Positions 1 through 8,673 of a stretch of DNA of 64,000 nucleotides are shown here, piece by piece. The stretch is from Streptomyces niger (GTDB taxonomy: Bacteria > Actinomycetota > Actinomycetes > Streptomycetales > Streptomycetaceae), in assembly GCF_000718305.1 (NCBI RefSeq), contig NZ_JOFQ01000005.1, forward strand, positions 248,001 through 312,000, read 5' to 3'. Each line of letters opens with the position of its first letter. Position 1 is the first letter of the stretch. The position numbers and the translations under genes were made by a program. The notes below the pieces were generated by a model that saw nothing but the letters and a program-made list of their open reading frames with translations, was not told the origin of the DNA and did not search any database.

Positions 1-195
1 TTCGGTGGAGCGCTGCAGGATCTCCTGCTGGAACCCCGCCTCGTCGACATCGACCACGAGCCGGCCGGCCGCCGGAGCGCGACCGGTGCGCGCGGCCTCG
101 GCGCGCGACTGTTCCGCCTTCTGCTTCGCTTCCCCGGCCGCCTTCACCGCGGCGAGGTCGACCACTCCACTCATGGACATATTGCGTGGCTGCAT
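1..195 (-). CDS. Thioredoxin-domain TPR co-chaperone (YbbN/CnoX-like), 5' part only
   Basis: Only the first 65 residues lie in the window; the gene runs off the left edge. The visible part starts with MQPRNMSMSGVVDLAAVK, then a charged Ala/Lys/Glu-rich linker, then the start of a thioredoxin-like fold (LVVDVDEAGFQQEILQRSTE). This is the typical N-terminus of the Streptomyces thioredoxin-plus-tetratricopeptide protein related to E. coli YbbN/CnoX, a holdase that protects proteins under oxidative stress. The ATG at 195 has a purine-rich GGGGGGAGGATAGG just upstream. The thioredoxin CxxC position and the TPR region are outside the window, so the redox state of the family member cannot be judged. 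Confidence 0.75.
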   Translation of the reverse strand, partial: MQPRNMSMSGVVDLAAVKAAGEAKQKAEQSRAEAARTGRAPAAGRLVVDVDEAGFQQEILQRSTE

Positions 196-602
196 GGTCC
201 TATCCTCCCCCCTGAGCGGGCCGTTCCGGAAAGCGGTGCGGAAAATCCAGGGCCCCCATGGCCCTGGACCCCGCGGGGTGAGCTCCGCACCCGGCCGCGC
301 ATCCCGCCGGTTTGCCTGAAGCGGGTCGGGAACAGAGCTCTGTGGTGGTCCCGAGGAGGACCGGTCTGTGGGCACGGCCCTCGCGGAGGGCCGGCGTGTA
401 CGGCCCCTGCCGGGGCCGGTCGCGGCCCCGAGAAAGGACCGTTGTGCTGCGGCCGGGGTCCCCACCCGCGGCCAGTGTGGCGTCGCTCTTTCGCTACGAG
501 TCGTAGCGTAACTCTCCGGTCCCCCGCCGCCGCAAGCGCGCGGGCCCGCCGTGCCCGTGATCTGCCTCACCCGCCGCACGGTGCTCCCGCCTACCGGCCG
601 GT
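196..602. other. 407-bp intergenic region between divergent genes, with serial hairpins
   Basis: No convincing gene is seen here. It holds three short perfect hairpins in a row (347-362, 376-392, 401-418) and the 17-bp palindrome at 492-508, listed separately. The leader of the minus-strand co-chaperone gene occupies its left edge and the promoter of the TetR gene presumably lies at its right. Confidence 0.5.
492..508. promoter_or_regulatory. Perfect 8+1+8 palindrome, candidate TetR operator
   Basis: CGCTACGA-G-TCGTAGCG is a perfect inverted repeat with a single central base, 95 bp upstream of the TetR-family gene. This size and symmetry is typical of TetR-family operators, and local autoregulation is the simplest reading. 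Seen directly; function is inferred. Confidence 0.6.
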
Positions 603-1280
603 ATGGTCTGCCGCATGCAGTGCTCCTCCCCCGGGCCCCGCAAGGGGCGCGCCCGCCCCACCGGCCGCACGGGACGCCCGCGCAGCGCCGAGGCCGACGC
701 CGCGATCCTGGACGCCACCCGCGCCGCGCTCGTCGAGCTGGGCTGGGGGAAGCTGACGATGGGCGACGTGGCGGCGCGCGCCAAGGTCGCCAAGACGACG
801 CTGTACCGCCGCTGGGCGAGCAAGAACGAACTGGTCGTGGACGCCGTCGCGGTCCTCTTCGACGAACTCGAACTGCCCGACCGCGGCTGCCTGAAGGACG
901 ACATCGAGGGCGTGGTGCTCCAGTTCGCCGCGCTGCTCGCCCGCCCGGAGACCAAGACCGCCCTGATGGCGGTGGTCGCCGAGTCCACCACGGACGACGC
1001 GCTGCGCAACCGCATCCGCTCGGCCGTCGTGGACCGCCAGAAGCGGCTGGTGGTGCAGGGGCGGGAGCGCGCCCAGCGGCGCGGTGAGCTGCCGAAGGAC
1101 ACCGGCGATCCCGAAGGCGCGGCGTCGGCCGCGCGCAGCGTGGACATGATCTTCGACGTGATCGCCGGCGCCGTGGTGCACCGCGCCCTGGTCAGCGGCG
1201 AACCGGTCGACGCCGCCTGGGCGGCGCGCTTCACCACCCTGCTGCTCGGCGGCCTCGGCAGCCTGGAGCGCGAGGACTGA
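603..1280 (+). CDS. TetR/AcrR family transcriptional regulator
   Basis: A 225-residue regulator. A basic, Arg/Pro-rich leader (residues 1-28) is followed by a TetR_N helix-turn-helix at about 51-77 (LTMGDVAARAKVAKTTLYRRW, recognition helix ending at the YRRW and the following SKNELV). The rest is an alpha-helical ligand-binding domain whose ligand cannot be told from sequence. The start could be the ATG at 603 or the ATG at 615; neither has a strong ribosome site. It is convergent with the dehydratase gene, with 25 bp between them. A perfect palindrome at 492-508 suggests autoregulation. The target genes are unknown; the divergent co-chaperone gene is one candidate. Confidence 0.88.
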   Translation: MVCRMQCSSPGPRKGRARPTGRTGRPRSAEADAAILDATRAALVELGWGKLTMGDVAARAKVAKTTLYRRWASKNELVVDAVAVLFDELELPDRGCLKDDIEGVVLQFAALLARPETKTALMAVVAESTTDDALRNRIRSAVVDRQKRLVVQGRERAQRRGELPKDTGDPEGAASAARSVDMIFDVIAGAVVHRALVSGEPVDAAWAARFTTLLLGGLGSLERED

Positions 1281-1301
1281 GCGCGGGCCGCCGCCCCGCG
1301 C
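1281..1301. terminator. Hairpin in a 25-bp convergent gap
   Basis: GCGCGGG (1281-1287) pairs with CCCGCGC (1295-1301) around a 7-nt loop. It sits immediately after the TetR stop and before the dehydratase stop, so it may serve both strands. Seven base pairs, no T tract, as usual for Streptomyces. Confidence 0.45.
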
Positions 1302-1305
1302 CGCC

Positions 1306-2310
1306 TCAGACCTGGTAGCGGTCTGGCGCGAACAGGTGCAGGTGCCCGCCGACCCAGTCCGAGGTGCGCCGCAGCCCGACCGCCAGCGGCACCCGCGGCT
1401 GCCAGCCGGACAGCTCCCGGGCCCGCGCGTTGTCCGACAGCAGCCGCTCCACCTCGCTGCCGGCCGGCCGCAGCCGCGCCCGGTCCACGACCACCTCCGC
1501 CTCCCGGCCCGACGCCGCCATCAGCTCCGCCACGAGCTGCCCGATGGAGATCTCCCGCCCGGTACCGAGGTTGACCACCTCGCCCACCGCCCGGTCGCAC
1601 TCCGCGAGCGCGAGGAACCCCTCGGCGGTGTCGGTGACGTAGGTGAAGTCGCGGGTGGGCGTGAGCGAGCCGAGCCTGATCTCGCGGGCGCCGGAGTGCA
1701 GCTGCGCGAGGATCGTGGGGATCACCGCGCGCGCCGACTGCCGCGGCCCGTAGGTGTTGAACGGGCGCACCACCGTGACCGGCAGTTCGAAGGCGTGCCA
1801 GTGGGAGAGCGCCAGCATGTCGGCGCCGATCTTCGAGGCGGAGTACGGCGACTGCGGCTGGAGCGGGTGATTCTCGGCGATGGGCACGGTGCGGGCCGTG
1901 CCGTAGACCTCGCTGGTGGAGGTGTGCACCAGCCGCCGCACGCCGTGCAGCCGGGCGGCCTCGCACACGTTCTCCGTACCGACCACGTTGGTCTGCACGT
2001 AGGCGCCCGGCGAGTCGTAGCTGTACGGGATGCCGATCAGCGCGGCGAGGTGGAAGACCGTGTCGCAGCCGGCCACCGCGTCCCGCACCCGGCCCGCGTC
2101 CCGTACGTCCCCCGCCATCATCTCCACGGGGCCGTCCGGCCGCAGGTACCGGGCCAGATGGCCCTTCTCCGCGTACGGCTTGTAGTGGACCAGCGCCCGG
2201 ACCCGCGCGCCCCGCTCGACGAGCAGGTCGACGAGCGTGGACCCGATGAACCCCTCGGCGCCGGTGACGAGGACCCGGCGGCCCTGCCAGGGATTGTGCT
2301 GCGTGGTCAT
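1306..2310 (-). CDS. LegB-like NAD-dependent nucleotide-sugar 4,6-dehydratase (SDR)
   Basis: A 334-residue extended short-chain dehydrogenase. Visible features are the NAD-binding TGAEGFIG at 16-23, the STSEVYG block at 131-137, the catalytic YxxxK as Y156-SAS-K160, and the substrate-region blocks PFNTYGPRQSARAVIPTI and LGSLTPTRDFTYV. From memory these match the LegB group, UDP-GlcNAc-type 4,6-dehydratases that begin the synthesis of modified amino sugars, better than plain UDP-glucose epimerases. No aminotransferase or later sugar-tailoring gene is nearby. The ATG overlaps the stop of the MurG paralogue (ATGA at 2307-2310) and has a clear GAAGGAG site, so the two are translationally coupled. 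Fold and NAD use are sure; substrate is inferred. Confidence 0.82.
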   Translation of the reverse strand: MTTQHNPWQGRRVLVTGAEGFIGSTLVDLLVERGARVRALVHYKPYAEKGHLARYLRPDGPVEMMAGDVRDAGRVRDAVAGCDTVFHLAALIGIPYSYDSPGAYVQTNVVGTENVCEAARLHGVRRLVHTSTSEVYGTARTVPIAENHPLQPQSPYSASKIGADMLALSHWHAFELPVTVVRPFNTYGPRQSARAVIPTILAQLHSGAREIRLGSLTPTRDFTYVTDTAEGFLALAECDRAVGEVVNLGTGREISIGQLVAELMAASGREAEVVVDRARLRPAGSEVERLLSDNARARELSGWQPRVPLAVGLRRTSDWVGGHLHLFAPDRYQV

Positions 2311-3482
2311 GCGTACTCCTTCGAAGAGGCGGGATACGTGATGGGGGTGGTCGGGGTGGTGCGGCCGGCCAGCCGGCGGACCCTCGCGGCCAGCAGGTCG
2401 GCGGCGCGGGCGTGGTCGCCCGGATCGGCGGCGGCGCCCATCGCCGCCAGCCGTGCCGGGTCGTCCAGCAGCGGGCCGACGACGGCGTCCAGCCGCTCGG
2501 CCGTGGTCTCGGCATCGGGCAGCAGCAGCGCGGCCCCGGCGTCGGACAGCACCCGCGCGTTGTGCGTCTGGTGGTCGCCCGGGGCGTGCGGATACGGCAC
2601 CAGGACGGCCGGCATGCCGATCGTGGCCAGCTCCGCGACGGTCGCCGAGCCGGCCCGGCACACCACCAGGTCGGCGGCGGCGTACGCGAGGTCCATCCGG
2701 TCCAGGTACGGGACCGCCTCGGCGACCGCGGCGCCCCCCTCGGCCACCAGCCGCTCCCGCGCCGCGTCCAGCGCCGCCGGACCGGTCTTGATCACCATCC
2801 GCAGATCGGCGCGGTGGCGGTGCCGGGCTGCCAGCCCGACGGCCGCCTCGGTGAGCCGGGCCGCGCCCAGGCTGCCGCCGTTGACGAGCAGCAGCCGGGC
2901 CCCGTCCGGAACGCCCAGCGCCCGGCGGGCCGGGCCGCGCAGCGCCGCCCGGTCCAGCCCCGCCAGCGGCCCGGACAGCGGCATGCCGACCGTCTCGGCC
3001 CGGTCGCCGCCCGGCAGGTGCGCCCGGCTGCGGTCGAAGGCGAGGGCGATGTGCGGGGTGAGCCGGGCCGCGAACCTGTTGGCCCGGCCCGGTACCGCGT
3101 TGGACTCGTGGATCATGCTCGGCAGCCCCGCCAGCCGGGCGCCGACGATCACCGGCGCGCTGGGGTAGCCGCCCATGCCGACCGCCACCTGCGCGCCCTG
3201 CGCCCGCAGGATCGCCCGGCACTGGGCGCCGGACTTCAGGAGATCGGCGGGGAGCAGGAAGCGGCGGGCGCCCAGCGCCGGATCGAACGGGATCATGTCG
3301 ACGGTGTGCAGGCGGTAGCCGGCCCGCGGGATCAGCCGCGTCTCCAGCCCGCGCTCCGTACCGACGAAGGAGATCACCGCGTCCGGCACGGCGCGGCGCA
3401 GCGCGTCGGCGAGGGCGAGCCCGGGGTAGATGTGGCCGCCGGTACCGCCGGCCCCGATGACAACGGAGAGTGGTGTGCGCAT
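2307..3482 (-). CDS. MurG paralogue, UDP-GlcNAc:undecaprenyl-PP-MurNAc-pentapeptide transferase family
   Basis: A 391-residue GT28 glycosyltransferase. It has the N-terminal glycine loop GGTGGHIYPG (12-21), the HESN motif (MIHESNAVPGRANR) and the C-terminal donor site RAGSATVAELATIGMPAVLV followed by HQTHNA, all MurG hallmarks. Canonical MurG adds GlcNAc to lipid I on the inner membrane face. The housekeeping murG lies in the division and cell-wall cluster, which is not in this window, so this should be a second copy. It is followed by a coupled dehydratase gene and divergent from a two-component system, which suggests an inducible, altered lipid II branch. ATG at 3482 chosen; an in-frame GTG at 3491 is possible. 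Confidence 0.85.
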   Translation of the reverse strand: MRTPLSVVIGAGGTGGHIYPGLALADALRRAVPDAVISFVGTERGLETRLIPRAGYRLHTVDMIPFDPALGARRFLLPADLLKSGAQCRAILRAQGAQVAVGMGGYPSAPVIVGARLAGLPSMIHESNAVPGRANRFAARLTPHIALAFDRSRAHLPGGDRAETVGMPLSGPLAGLDRAALRGPARRALGVPDGARLLLVNGGSLGAARLTEAAVGLAARHRHRADLRMVIKTGPAALDAARERLVAEGGAAVAEAVPYLDRMDLAYAAADLVVCRAGSATVAELATIGMPAVLVPYPHAPGDHQTHNARVLSDAGAALLLPDAETTAERLDAVVGPLLDDPARLAAMGAAADPGDHARAADLLAARVRRLAGRTTPTTPITYPASSKEYA

Positions 3483-3505
3483 GGCCGCCACGCTCGCCGC
3501 GCGCC

Positions 3506-3522
3506 CTAAGAACGTTCTAAGA
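3506..3522. promoter_or_regulatory. Direct repeat CTAAGA-N5-CTAAGA, candidate response-regulator site
   Basis: CTAAGA occurs at 3506-3511 and again at 3517-3522, exactly 11 bp apart, and the overlap contains the palindrome AGAACGTTCT. One-turn-spaced direct repeats are the usual binding site of OmpR/PhoB-family dimers. The pair lies in the 63-bp gap between the divergent MurG paralogue and response-regulator genes, so it could control both. Repeats are seen; the role is inferred. Confidence 0.5.
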
Positions 3523-3545
3523 GCACCCTTTGGCAGCCTTGGCTC

Positions 3546-4274
3546 ATGCCGCCGACCGCATCGCCCCCGCCGCTCCCGGACGCCGCCGCCCCGCACGCGC
3601 CCCGCATCCTCGTCGTCGACGACGACGCCGAAGTGCGCGCCGCGGTCGAGGACGGCCTGACCGTGGAGGGCTACCGGGTGCGCGGCGCCGCCGACGGGCT
3701 GGCCGCGCTCAGCGCCGTCGCGGAGTGGCAGCCGGACGCCCTCGTACTGGACGTGATGATGCCCGTGCTGGACGGCCTCGCCGTCTGCCGGCGGCTGCGC
3801 GCGCTGGAGGACCGTACGCCCATCCTGGTGCTGACCGCGCTGGACTCGGTGAGCGAGCGGGTGGACGGGCTGGACGCGGGCGCCGACGACTACCTCGTCA
3901 AGCCTTTCGCGCTGGACGAACTGACCGCCCGGCTGCGCGCCCTGCTCCGCCGCGTCACCCCGGCGGACCCCGCCGAGGCCCCCGCCGTCGCCGACCTCGT
4001 GCTCGACCCGGCCACCCGCTCCGGGCGCCGGGCCGGCCGCCGGCTGGAGTTCAGCCGCACCGAATGGGCGCTGCTCGAACTGCTCGCCCGCAACCCCGGC
4101 CAGGTCGTGCCGCGCGAGGTGATCCTGGAGCGGGTCTGGGGCCGCGACTTCGGCCCGGACTCCAACTCCCTCGCGGTGTACGTCGGCTATCTGCGCCGCA
4201 AGCTGGAGGCGGGCGGCGAACCGCGGCTGCTGCACACCGTGCACGGCATCGGCTACCGGCTGGGCGAGGCATGA
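3546..4274 (+). CDS. OmpR/PhoB-family response regulator
   Basis: A 242-residue regulator. The receiver domain has the acidic cluster D25-D27, phospho-acceptor D69 (LVLDVMMP) and conserved K119 (DDYLVKPF). A winged-helix trans_reg_C domain follows from about 145, with the recognition region around [16 protein letters not shown] and the wing ending HGIGYRL. It resembles the MprA/TcrA-type actinobacterial regulators. The stop overlaps the kinase start (ATGA at 4271-4274). Divergent to the MurG paralogue/dehydratase pair, with the CTAAGA direct repeat between them, it most likely controls its own operon and that pair. Confidence 0.93.
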   Translation: MPPTASPPPLPDAAAPHAPRILVVDDDAEVRAAVEDGLTVEGYRVRGAADGLAALSAVAEWQPDALVLDVMMPVLDGLAVCRRLRALEDRTPILVLTALDSVSERVDGLDAGADDYLVKPFALDELTARLRALLRRVTPADPAEAPAVADLVLDPATRSGRRAGRRLEFSRTEWALLELLARNPGQVVPREVILERVWGRDFGPDSNSLAVYVGYLRRKLEAGGEPRLLHTVHGIGYRLGEA

Positions 4275-5686
4275 GCGGCCGGCGCGGGGCCGGGGCCCCG
4301 TGGCGCCGCCGGCGGCCGCTGCGCACCCGGCTGGCGCTGGCCGCCTCCGCGGCCGTCGCGCTGGTCGCGATCGGCGTGTGCACCGCCGCCTTCGTCATCA
4401 TCCGGTACGCCATGGGCCACCAGCTGGAGCTGAACCTCACCCAGTCGGCGACCCTGGTCATGCAGCAGAACCAGGGCCAGCACGAAGGAGCGCCCGGTGT
4501 CCTCGCCGCCGAGTGCCGCTTCCTGTCCGCCCCGGCCTGCTCCCAGATCGTCCCCGCCGACCCCGCGGCCGACCCGTCCGCGGCTTACGCGCTGCCGGTC
4601 ACCGGCGCCGTCCGCGAGGTGGCGGCCGGCCGCCGCGCCCCGTACTTCACCGCCGTCACCGTGCACGGCCACCCCGCCCGGATGCTCGTGCAGCACTTCA
4701 AGGACGGCACGGCGGTGCAGGTGGCGCTGCGCGCGGACACCGTGGAGAAGGGGGTACGGCAGGCCGCCGGGATGCTCGCGGCGGTGGGCGGCGCGGGCGT
4801 GCTGCTGGCCGCCGCACTCGGCTACTGGGTCTCCCGCACGGGCCTGTCGCCCGTCACCCGGCTGACCGCGGCGGCCGAACGCATCGCCGCCACCCGCGAC
4901 GCCGGCCACCGCATCGAACTGCCCGCCGGGCCGCCCGGCCGCGAGGACGAACTGACCCGGCTGGCAGCCAGCTTCAACACCATGCTCGGCGAGCTGGAGC
5001 AGTCCGTCGCCGCCCAACGCCGACTGGTCGCCGACGCCTCGCACGAGCTGCGCACCCCGCTGACGGCGCTCCGCACCAACGCCGAACTCCTGGCCCGCGC
5101 CGACCGGCTGACCGACGCCCAGCGCGACCGCGCCTCGGCAGCCCTGGGCCGCCAGCTCCGCGAGGTGACCACCCTGGTCAACGACCTGATCGAGCTGGCC
5201 CGCGACGAGGAGCCGCAACCGCTGGTCGAGCAGGTGCGCGCCGCGCCGCTGCTGGAGCACGCGGTGGCGGCGGCCCGCGGCCACTGGCCGGAGATCGGCT
5301 TCACCGTACGGATCGACGCGGGCGCGGCGGGGACGACGGTGCCGGGCGTCCCCGCCCGCCTCTCGCGCCTGCTGTCCAACCTGCTGGACAACGCCGCCAA
5401 GTTCTCGCCGCCCGGCGGCCCGGTCGAGGCGGAGCTGACCACCCCGCCGGGCGCGCTGGAGCTCACCGTCCGCGACCACGGCCCGGGCATCGCCGACGAG
5501 GACCTGCCGCACGTCTTCGACCGCTTCTACCGCGCGCAGGCCGCGCGTGCGCTCCCCGGCTCCGGGCTGGGCCTGGCGATGGCCCGGCAGATCGCCCGGG
5601 CGCACCACGCCGAGCTCACCGCGGAGCGGGCCCCGGGCGGCGGGGCGCTGTTCCGGCTGCGCTTCCCGCTGACGCGGGAGGCGTAG
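4271..5686 (+). CDS. Membrane sensor histidine kinase (HAMP-HisKA-HATPase)
   Basis: A 471-residue kinase coupled to the response regulator by a 4-bp overlap. Order: basic N-terminus, membrane helix about 20-46, an extracytoplasmic sensor of about 120 residues, second membrane helix about 166-188, HAMP, dimerisation/phospho-acceptor H258 in [12 protein letters not shown], then the ATPase domain with N box ([11 protein letters not shown]), G1 ([11 protein letters not shown]), F (FDRFYRA) and G2 (GSGLGLAMA). The sensor has two cysteines (about 82 and 90) that could form a disulfide outside the membrane. The cue is unknown; its position beside a lipid II enzyme suggests a cell-envelope signal. 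Confidence 0.93.
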   Translation: MSGRRGAGAPWRRRRPLRTRLALAASAAVALVAIGVCTAAFVIIRYAMGHQLELNLTQSATLVMQQNQGQHEGAPGVLAAECRFLSAPACSQIVPADPAADPSAAYALPVTGAVREVAAGRRAPYFTAVTVHGHPARMLVQHFKDGTAVQVALRADTVEKGVRQAAGMLAAVGGAGVLLAAALGYWVSRTGLSPVTRLTAAAERIAATRDAGHRIELPAGPPGREDELTRLAASFNTMLGELEQSVAAQRRLVADASHELRTPLTALRTNAELLARADRLTDAQRDRASAALGRQLREVTTLVNDLIELARDEEPQPLVEQVRAAPLLEHAVAAARGHWPEIGFTVRIDAGAAGTTVPGVPARLSRLLSNLLDNAAKFSPPGGPVEAELTTPPGALELTVRDHGPGIADEDLPHVFDRFYRAQAARALPGSGLGLAMARQIARAHHAELTAERAPGGGALFRLRFPLTREA

Positions 5687-5693
5687 CGGCGGG

Positions 5694-6803
5694 TCAGCCG
5701 TCCGACTTCTGCCAGGCGCAGCTGCCCGGCGTGGCCCGCCCGTCGGCCACCAGCCTCTTCGCCGCGGCGGCCTTCGCCATCTCGCTGTGGCCGCTGACGC
5801 AGATCACCGTGCGGTCCGGAAACCCGGCCAGGTCGGCGAGGATCTGATCCCAGTGCCGGTACTGCACGTCGTGCCCGGAGTCGGCGTACGAGCGCACCAC
5901 GGGCTTCCCGGGCAGGTGCTGCCGCCAGGTGTCGACCGTGCTCGGCGGCACGGTGGTGTCCTTCTTGCCGCTGTAGAGGAAGACCGGCGCGGTGAGCTTC
6001 GACAGGTCCGGGCCCGGCCGCTCGCAGTACAGCTTCTGCTCGTGCACCTGCGGCGCCGGGTCGGCCTGCTGTCCGCGCTGGTGGTAGGTCCGCGCGCCTT
6101 CTTCGTACGCGGTGTCGGCGAAGCCCGGGATCTTCTTGGTGGGGCTGTCGTCGGGGAACGCCCACCACTTGCGGGGGTCGGCGATCGTCGGCGCCAGCTG
6201 CTTGCCCAGCTCCGCGTCGGACAGGCCGCAGTAGTCGGGCTGCTTGCCGTACGGGGGCAGCGCGGCGGCCAGGTGCAGCGCCCGGATGCGCTGCGGGGCA
6301 CGGCTCGCCAGCTCGGCGGCGTACGGCCCGCCACCCGAGATCGCGGCCACGCCGACCTTCTCGACCCCGATCCGGTCCAGGACCTCCAGCGCGTCCTTCG
6401 CGAAGTCGGCCTTGCCCAGGTCCTTGTCGTACGCGGTGTCACCGAAGCCGTTGCGCTCCACCGATATGAGCCGCAGGTGCAGCGACTCACGGGTGGAGCG
6501 GAAGAAGTCGGTCATGTGCGCGGCCCGCGCGCTGGTGCCCGTACCGCCGATGAACAGCACCGGCAGGCCGTCCCGCGGCCCCTCGTCGATGTAGTGCGCG
6601 GTGCGGCCCGAGGACAGCTTCGTGGCCCGCACCTCCGGGCCGAGGGAGTCGAAGTGGTCCTGGATGCGGGCCTGGTGGCGGCCGGCCGCGTGCGGCTCGG
6701 GCGCCGGCTTCGCCGTGGCGGTCGCGCCGAGGACGACGGAACCGGTGAGCAGGGCGGTGGCCAGCGCGGTGGCGCCACAGGCGGCGAGAACGGATCTCTT
6801 CAC
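5694..6803 (-). CDS. Secreted alpha/beta hydrolase
   Basis: A 369-residue exported hydrolase. The N-terminus has a positively charged start and a long hydrophobic Ala/Leu/Val segment ending near ATATAKPAPEP, a clear signal peptide. The fold shows the nucleophile elbow AISGGGPYA (Ser after Ile), an acid in LYSGKKDTTVPP and the histidine in YADSGHDVQYRH. The GTG at 6803 is preferred because it has GGGAGA eight bases upstream; an in-frame extension to 6845 would add residues ahead of the signal peptide. It is convergent with the kinase gene, separated by 7 bp. The substrate is unknown, with a small-molecule ester or amide most likely. Confidence 0.85.
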   Translation of the reverse strand: MKRSVLAACGATALATALLTGSVVLGATATAKPAPEPHAAGRHQARIQDHFDSLGPEVRATKLSSGRTAHYIDEGPRDGLPVLFIGGTGTSARAAHMTDFFRSTRESLHLRLISVERNGFGDTAYDKDLGKADFAKDALEVLDRIGVEKVGVAAISGGGPYAAELASRAPQRIRALHLAAALPPYGKQPDYCGLSDAELGKQLAPTIADPRKWWAFPDDSPTKKIPGFADTAYEEGARTYHQRGQQADPAPQVHEQKLYCERPGPDLSKLTAPVFLYSGKKDTTVPPSTVDTWRQHLPGKPVVRSYADSGHDVQYRHWDQILADLAGFPDRTVICVSGHSEMAKAAAAKRLVADGRATPGSCAWQKSDG

Positions 6804-6897
6804 GTACGTCTCCCGGAGGGGTAGGTGGATGCAGACTGCACCCACCTACCCGGCGCCTCCGGAAGAACGCCGCGGATTCCGTTGCGTACGCGCGTGC

Positions 6898-8598
6898 TCA
6901 GAACCCCGCCGGCTCCGTGTAGACGCCCCACTCGTCCCGCAGCACGCCGCAGATCTCGCCGAGGGTGGCCTCCGCGCGTACGGCGTCCAGCATCGGCTCG
7001 ATCATGTTGCCGCCGTCCCGGGCCGCCGCCAGCATGGCGTCCAGGGCCGTGCGTACCGCCGCGTCGTCCCGGGCCGCCTTGCGGTCGGCGAGGACGCGCA
7101 CCTGCTCGCGCTCGACCTCGTGACTGACCCGCAGGATCTCCAGGTCGCCGGTGACCGAGCCGTGGGCGCAGTTCACGCCGACGACCTTCTTGTCGCCCTT
7201 CTCCAGCGCCTGCTGGTACCGGAAGGCGGATTCGGCGATCTCACCGGTGAACCAGCCGTCCTCGATACCCCGCAGGATGCCGGAGGTGATCGGGCCGATC
7301 GGGTGCTGTCCGTCCGGGACGGCGCGGGCGCCGCGCTCCTTGATCTGCGCGAAGATCTTCTCCGCGTCCGCCTCGATGCGGTCGGTGAGCTGCTCGACGT
7401 ACCACGAACCGCCCAGCGGGTCGGCGACGTTGGCGACGCCCGTCTCCTCCATCAGCACCTGCTGCGTACGGAGCGCGATCTCCGCGGCCTGCTCGCTGGG
7501 CAGCGCCAGGGTCTCGTCCAGCGCGTTGGTGTGCAGCGAGTTGGTGCCGCCGAGGACGGCGGCGAGGGCCTCCACCGCGGTCCGCACCACGTTGTTGTAC
7601 GGCTGCTGCGCGGTCAGCGAGACGCCCGCGGTCTGCGTGTGGAACCGCAGCCACTGCGCCTTCTCGCTCGTCGCGCCGTACACGTCCCGCATCCAGCGGG
7701 CCCAGATCCGGCGCGCCGCGCGGAACTTGGCGATCTCCTCGAAGAAGTCCACGTGCGCGTCGAAGAAGAAGGACAGCCCGGGCGCGAAGGTGTTGACGTC
7801 CAGGCCCCGGGAGAGGCCCAGCTCGACGTAGCCGAAGCCGTCGGCGAGGGTGTACGCCAGCTCCTGCGCGGCCGTCGAGCCCGCCTCGCGGATGTGGTAG
7901 CCGGAGACCGAGAGCGGCTTGTACGCCGGGATGGAGCGGGCGCAGTGCTCCATCAGGTCGCCGATCAGCCGCAGGTGCGGTTCCGGCTCGAACAGCCACT
8001 CCTTCTGGGCGATGTACTCCTTGAAGATGTCGGTCTGGAGCGTGCCGTTCAGGACGCCGGGGTCGACTCCCTGCCGCTCCGCGGCGACGAGGTACATGCA
8101 GAAGACCGGGACGGCCGGGCCGCTGATCGTCATCGAGGTCGTGACGTCGCCGAGCGGGATGTCCTTGAAGAGGACCTCCATGTCGGCGGCCGAGTCGATG
8201 GCGACGCCGCAGTGGCCGACCTCGCCCAGCGAGCGCGGGTCGTCGGAGTCGCGGCCCATCAGGGTCGGCATGTCGAAGGCGACGGACAGGCCGCCGCCGC
8301 CCGCCTTGAGGATCATCTTGTACCGCTCGTTCGTCTGCTCGGCGTTGCCGAAGCCCGCGAACTGGCGGATGGTCCACGTCCGGCCGCGGTAGCCGGTCGC
8401 GTACAGGCCGCGCGTGAAGGGGAACTCGCCGGGCCAGCCGATCCGCTCGAAGCCCTCGTAGGCGTCGCCGGCGCGGGGACCGTAAACCGGGGCGACGGGG
8501 TCGCCCGAGAGCGTGCTGAAGTCCGCGTCGCGCTTGCGTGCGGAGTCGTACCGGGCCTGCCAGCGGCGGCGGCCCTCTTCGATCGCGTCAGCGTCCAT
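6898..8598 (-). CDS. icmA: Isobutyryl-CoA mutase large subunit
   Basis: A 566-residue acyl-CoA mutase TIM-barrel subunit, the length of known IcmA. It has the family blocks [21 protein letters not shown] near residue 68-88, [13 protein letters not shown], and [13 protein letters not shown]. It stops before the cobalamin-binding domain (no DxHxxG), so it must pair with a separate small subunit, IcmB, not present here. The enzyme interconverts isobutyryl-CoA and n-butyryl-CoA with adenosylcobalamin, linking valine breakdown to butyryl-CoA and polyketide precursors. MeaB, methylmalonyl-CoA epimerase and a cobalamin adenosyltransferase elsewhere in the window act on the same cofactor theme. Other family members (MeaA, MutB) are longer and carry the B12 domain. 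Confidence 0.88.
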   Translation of the reverse strand: MDADAIEEGRRRWQARYDSARKRDADFSTLSGDPVAPVYGPRAGDAYEGFERIGWPGEFPFTRGLYATGYRGRTWTIRQFAGFGNAEQTNERYKMILKAGGGGLSVAFDMPTLMGRDSDDPRSLGEVGHCGVAIDSAADMEVLFKDIPLGDVTTSMTISGPAVPVFCMYLVAAERQGVDPGVLNGTLQTDIFKEYIAQKEWLFEPEPHLRLIGDLMEHCARSIPAYKPLSVSGYHIREAGSTAAQELAYTLADGFGYVELGLSRGLDVNTFAPGLSFFFDAHVDFFEEIAKFRAARRIWARWMRDVYGATSEKAQWLRFHTQTAGVSLTAQQPYNNVVRTAVEALAAVLGGTNSLHTNALDETLALPSEQAAEIALRTQQVLMEETGVANVADPLGGSWYVEQLTDRIEADAEKIFAQIKERGARAVPDGQHPIGPITSGILRGIEDGWFTGEIAESAFRYQQALEKGDKKVVGVNCAHGSVTGDLEILRVSHEVEREQVRVLADRKAARDDAAVRTALDAMLAAARDGGNMIEPMLDAVRAEATLGEICGVLRDEWGVYTEPAGF

Positions 8599-8610
8599 GC
8601 GACCAAATTT

Positions 8611-8626
8611 ACTTGGACGTCCTACT
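8611..8626. promoter_or_regulatory. Palindromic element upstream of icmA
   Basis: The sequence ACTTGGACGTCCTACT has a perfect 8-bp core GGACGTCC with imperfect outer arms, 13 to 28 bp upstream of the icmA start, in an unusually AT-rich patch. It is a plausible operator for an acyl-CoA-responsive regulator. No regulator can be named. Confidence 0.4.
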
Positions 8627-8673
8627 AATTGTCGATGGCAGCCCGGCAGGGAGCGACCTGGCGGGGCCCGGAA

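Noticed and set aside
196..235. GGAAC-N18-GAT on the minus strand before the co-chaperone gene, like a SigR promoter
   Set aside because: Its -10 lies only a few bases from the ATG and overlaps the ribosome site, so it would need a leaderless transcript; both elements also deviate from the GGAAT-N18-GTT consensus.
494..2515. Long minus-strand frame over the TetR gene and the dehydratase
   Set aside because: It is a composite shadow frame with Arg/Gly/Ala bias and no domain; the real genes in other frames have clear motifs and ribosome sites.
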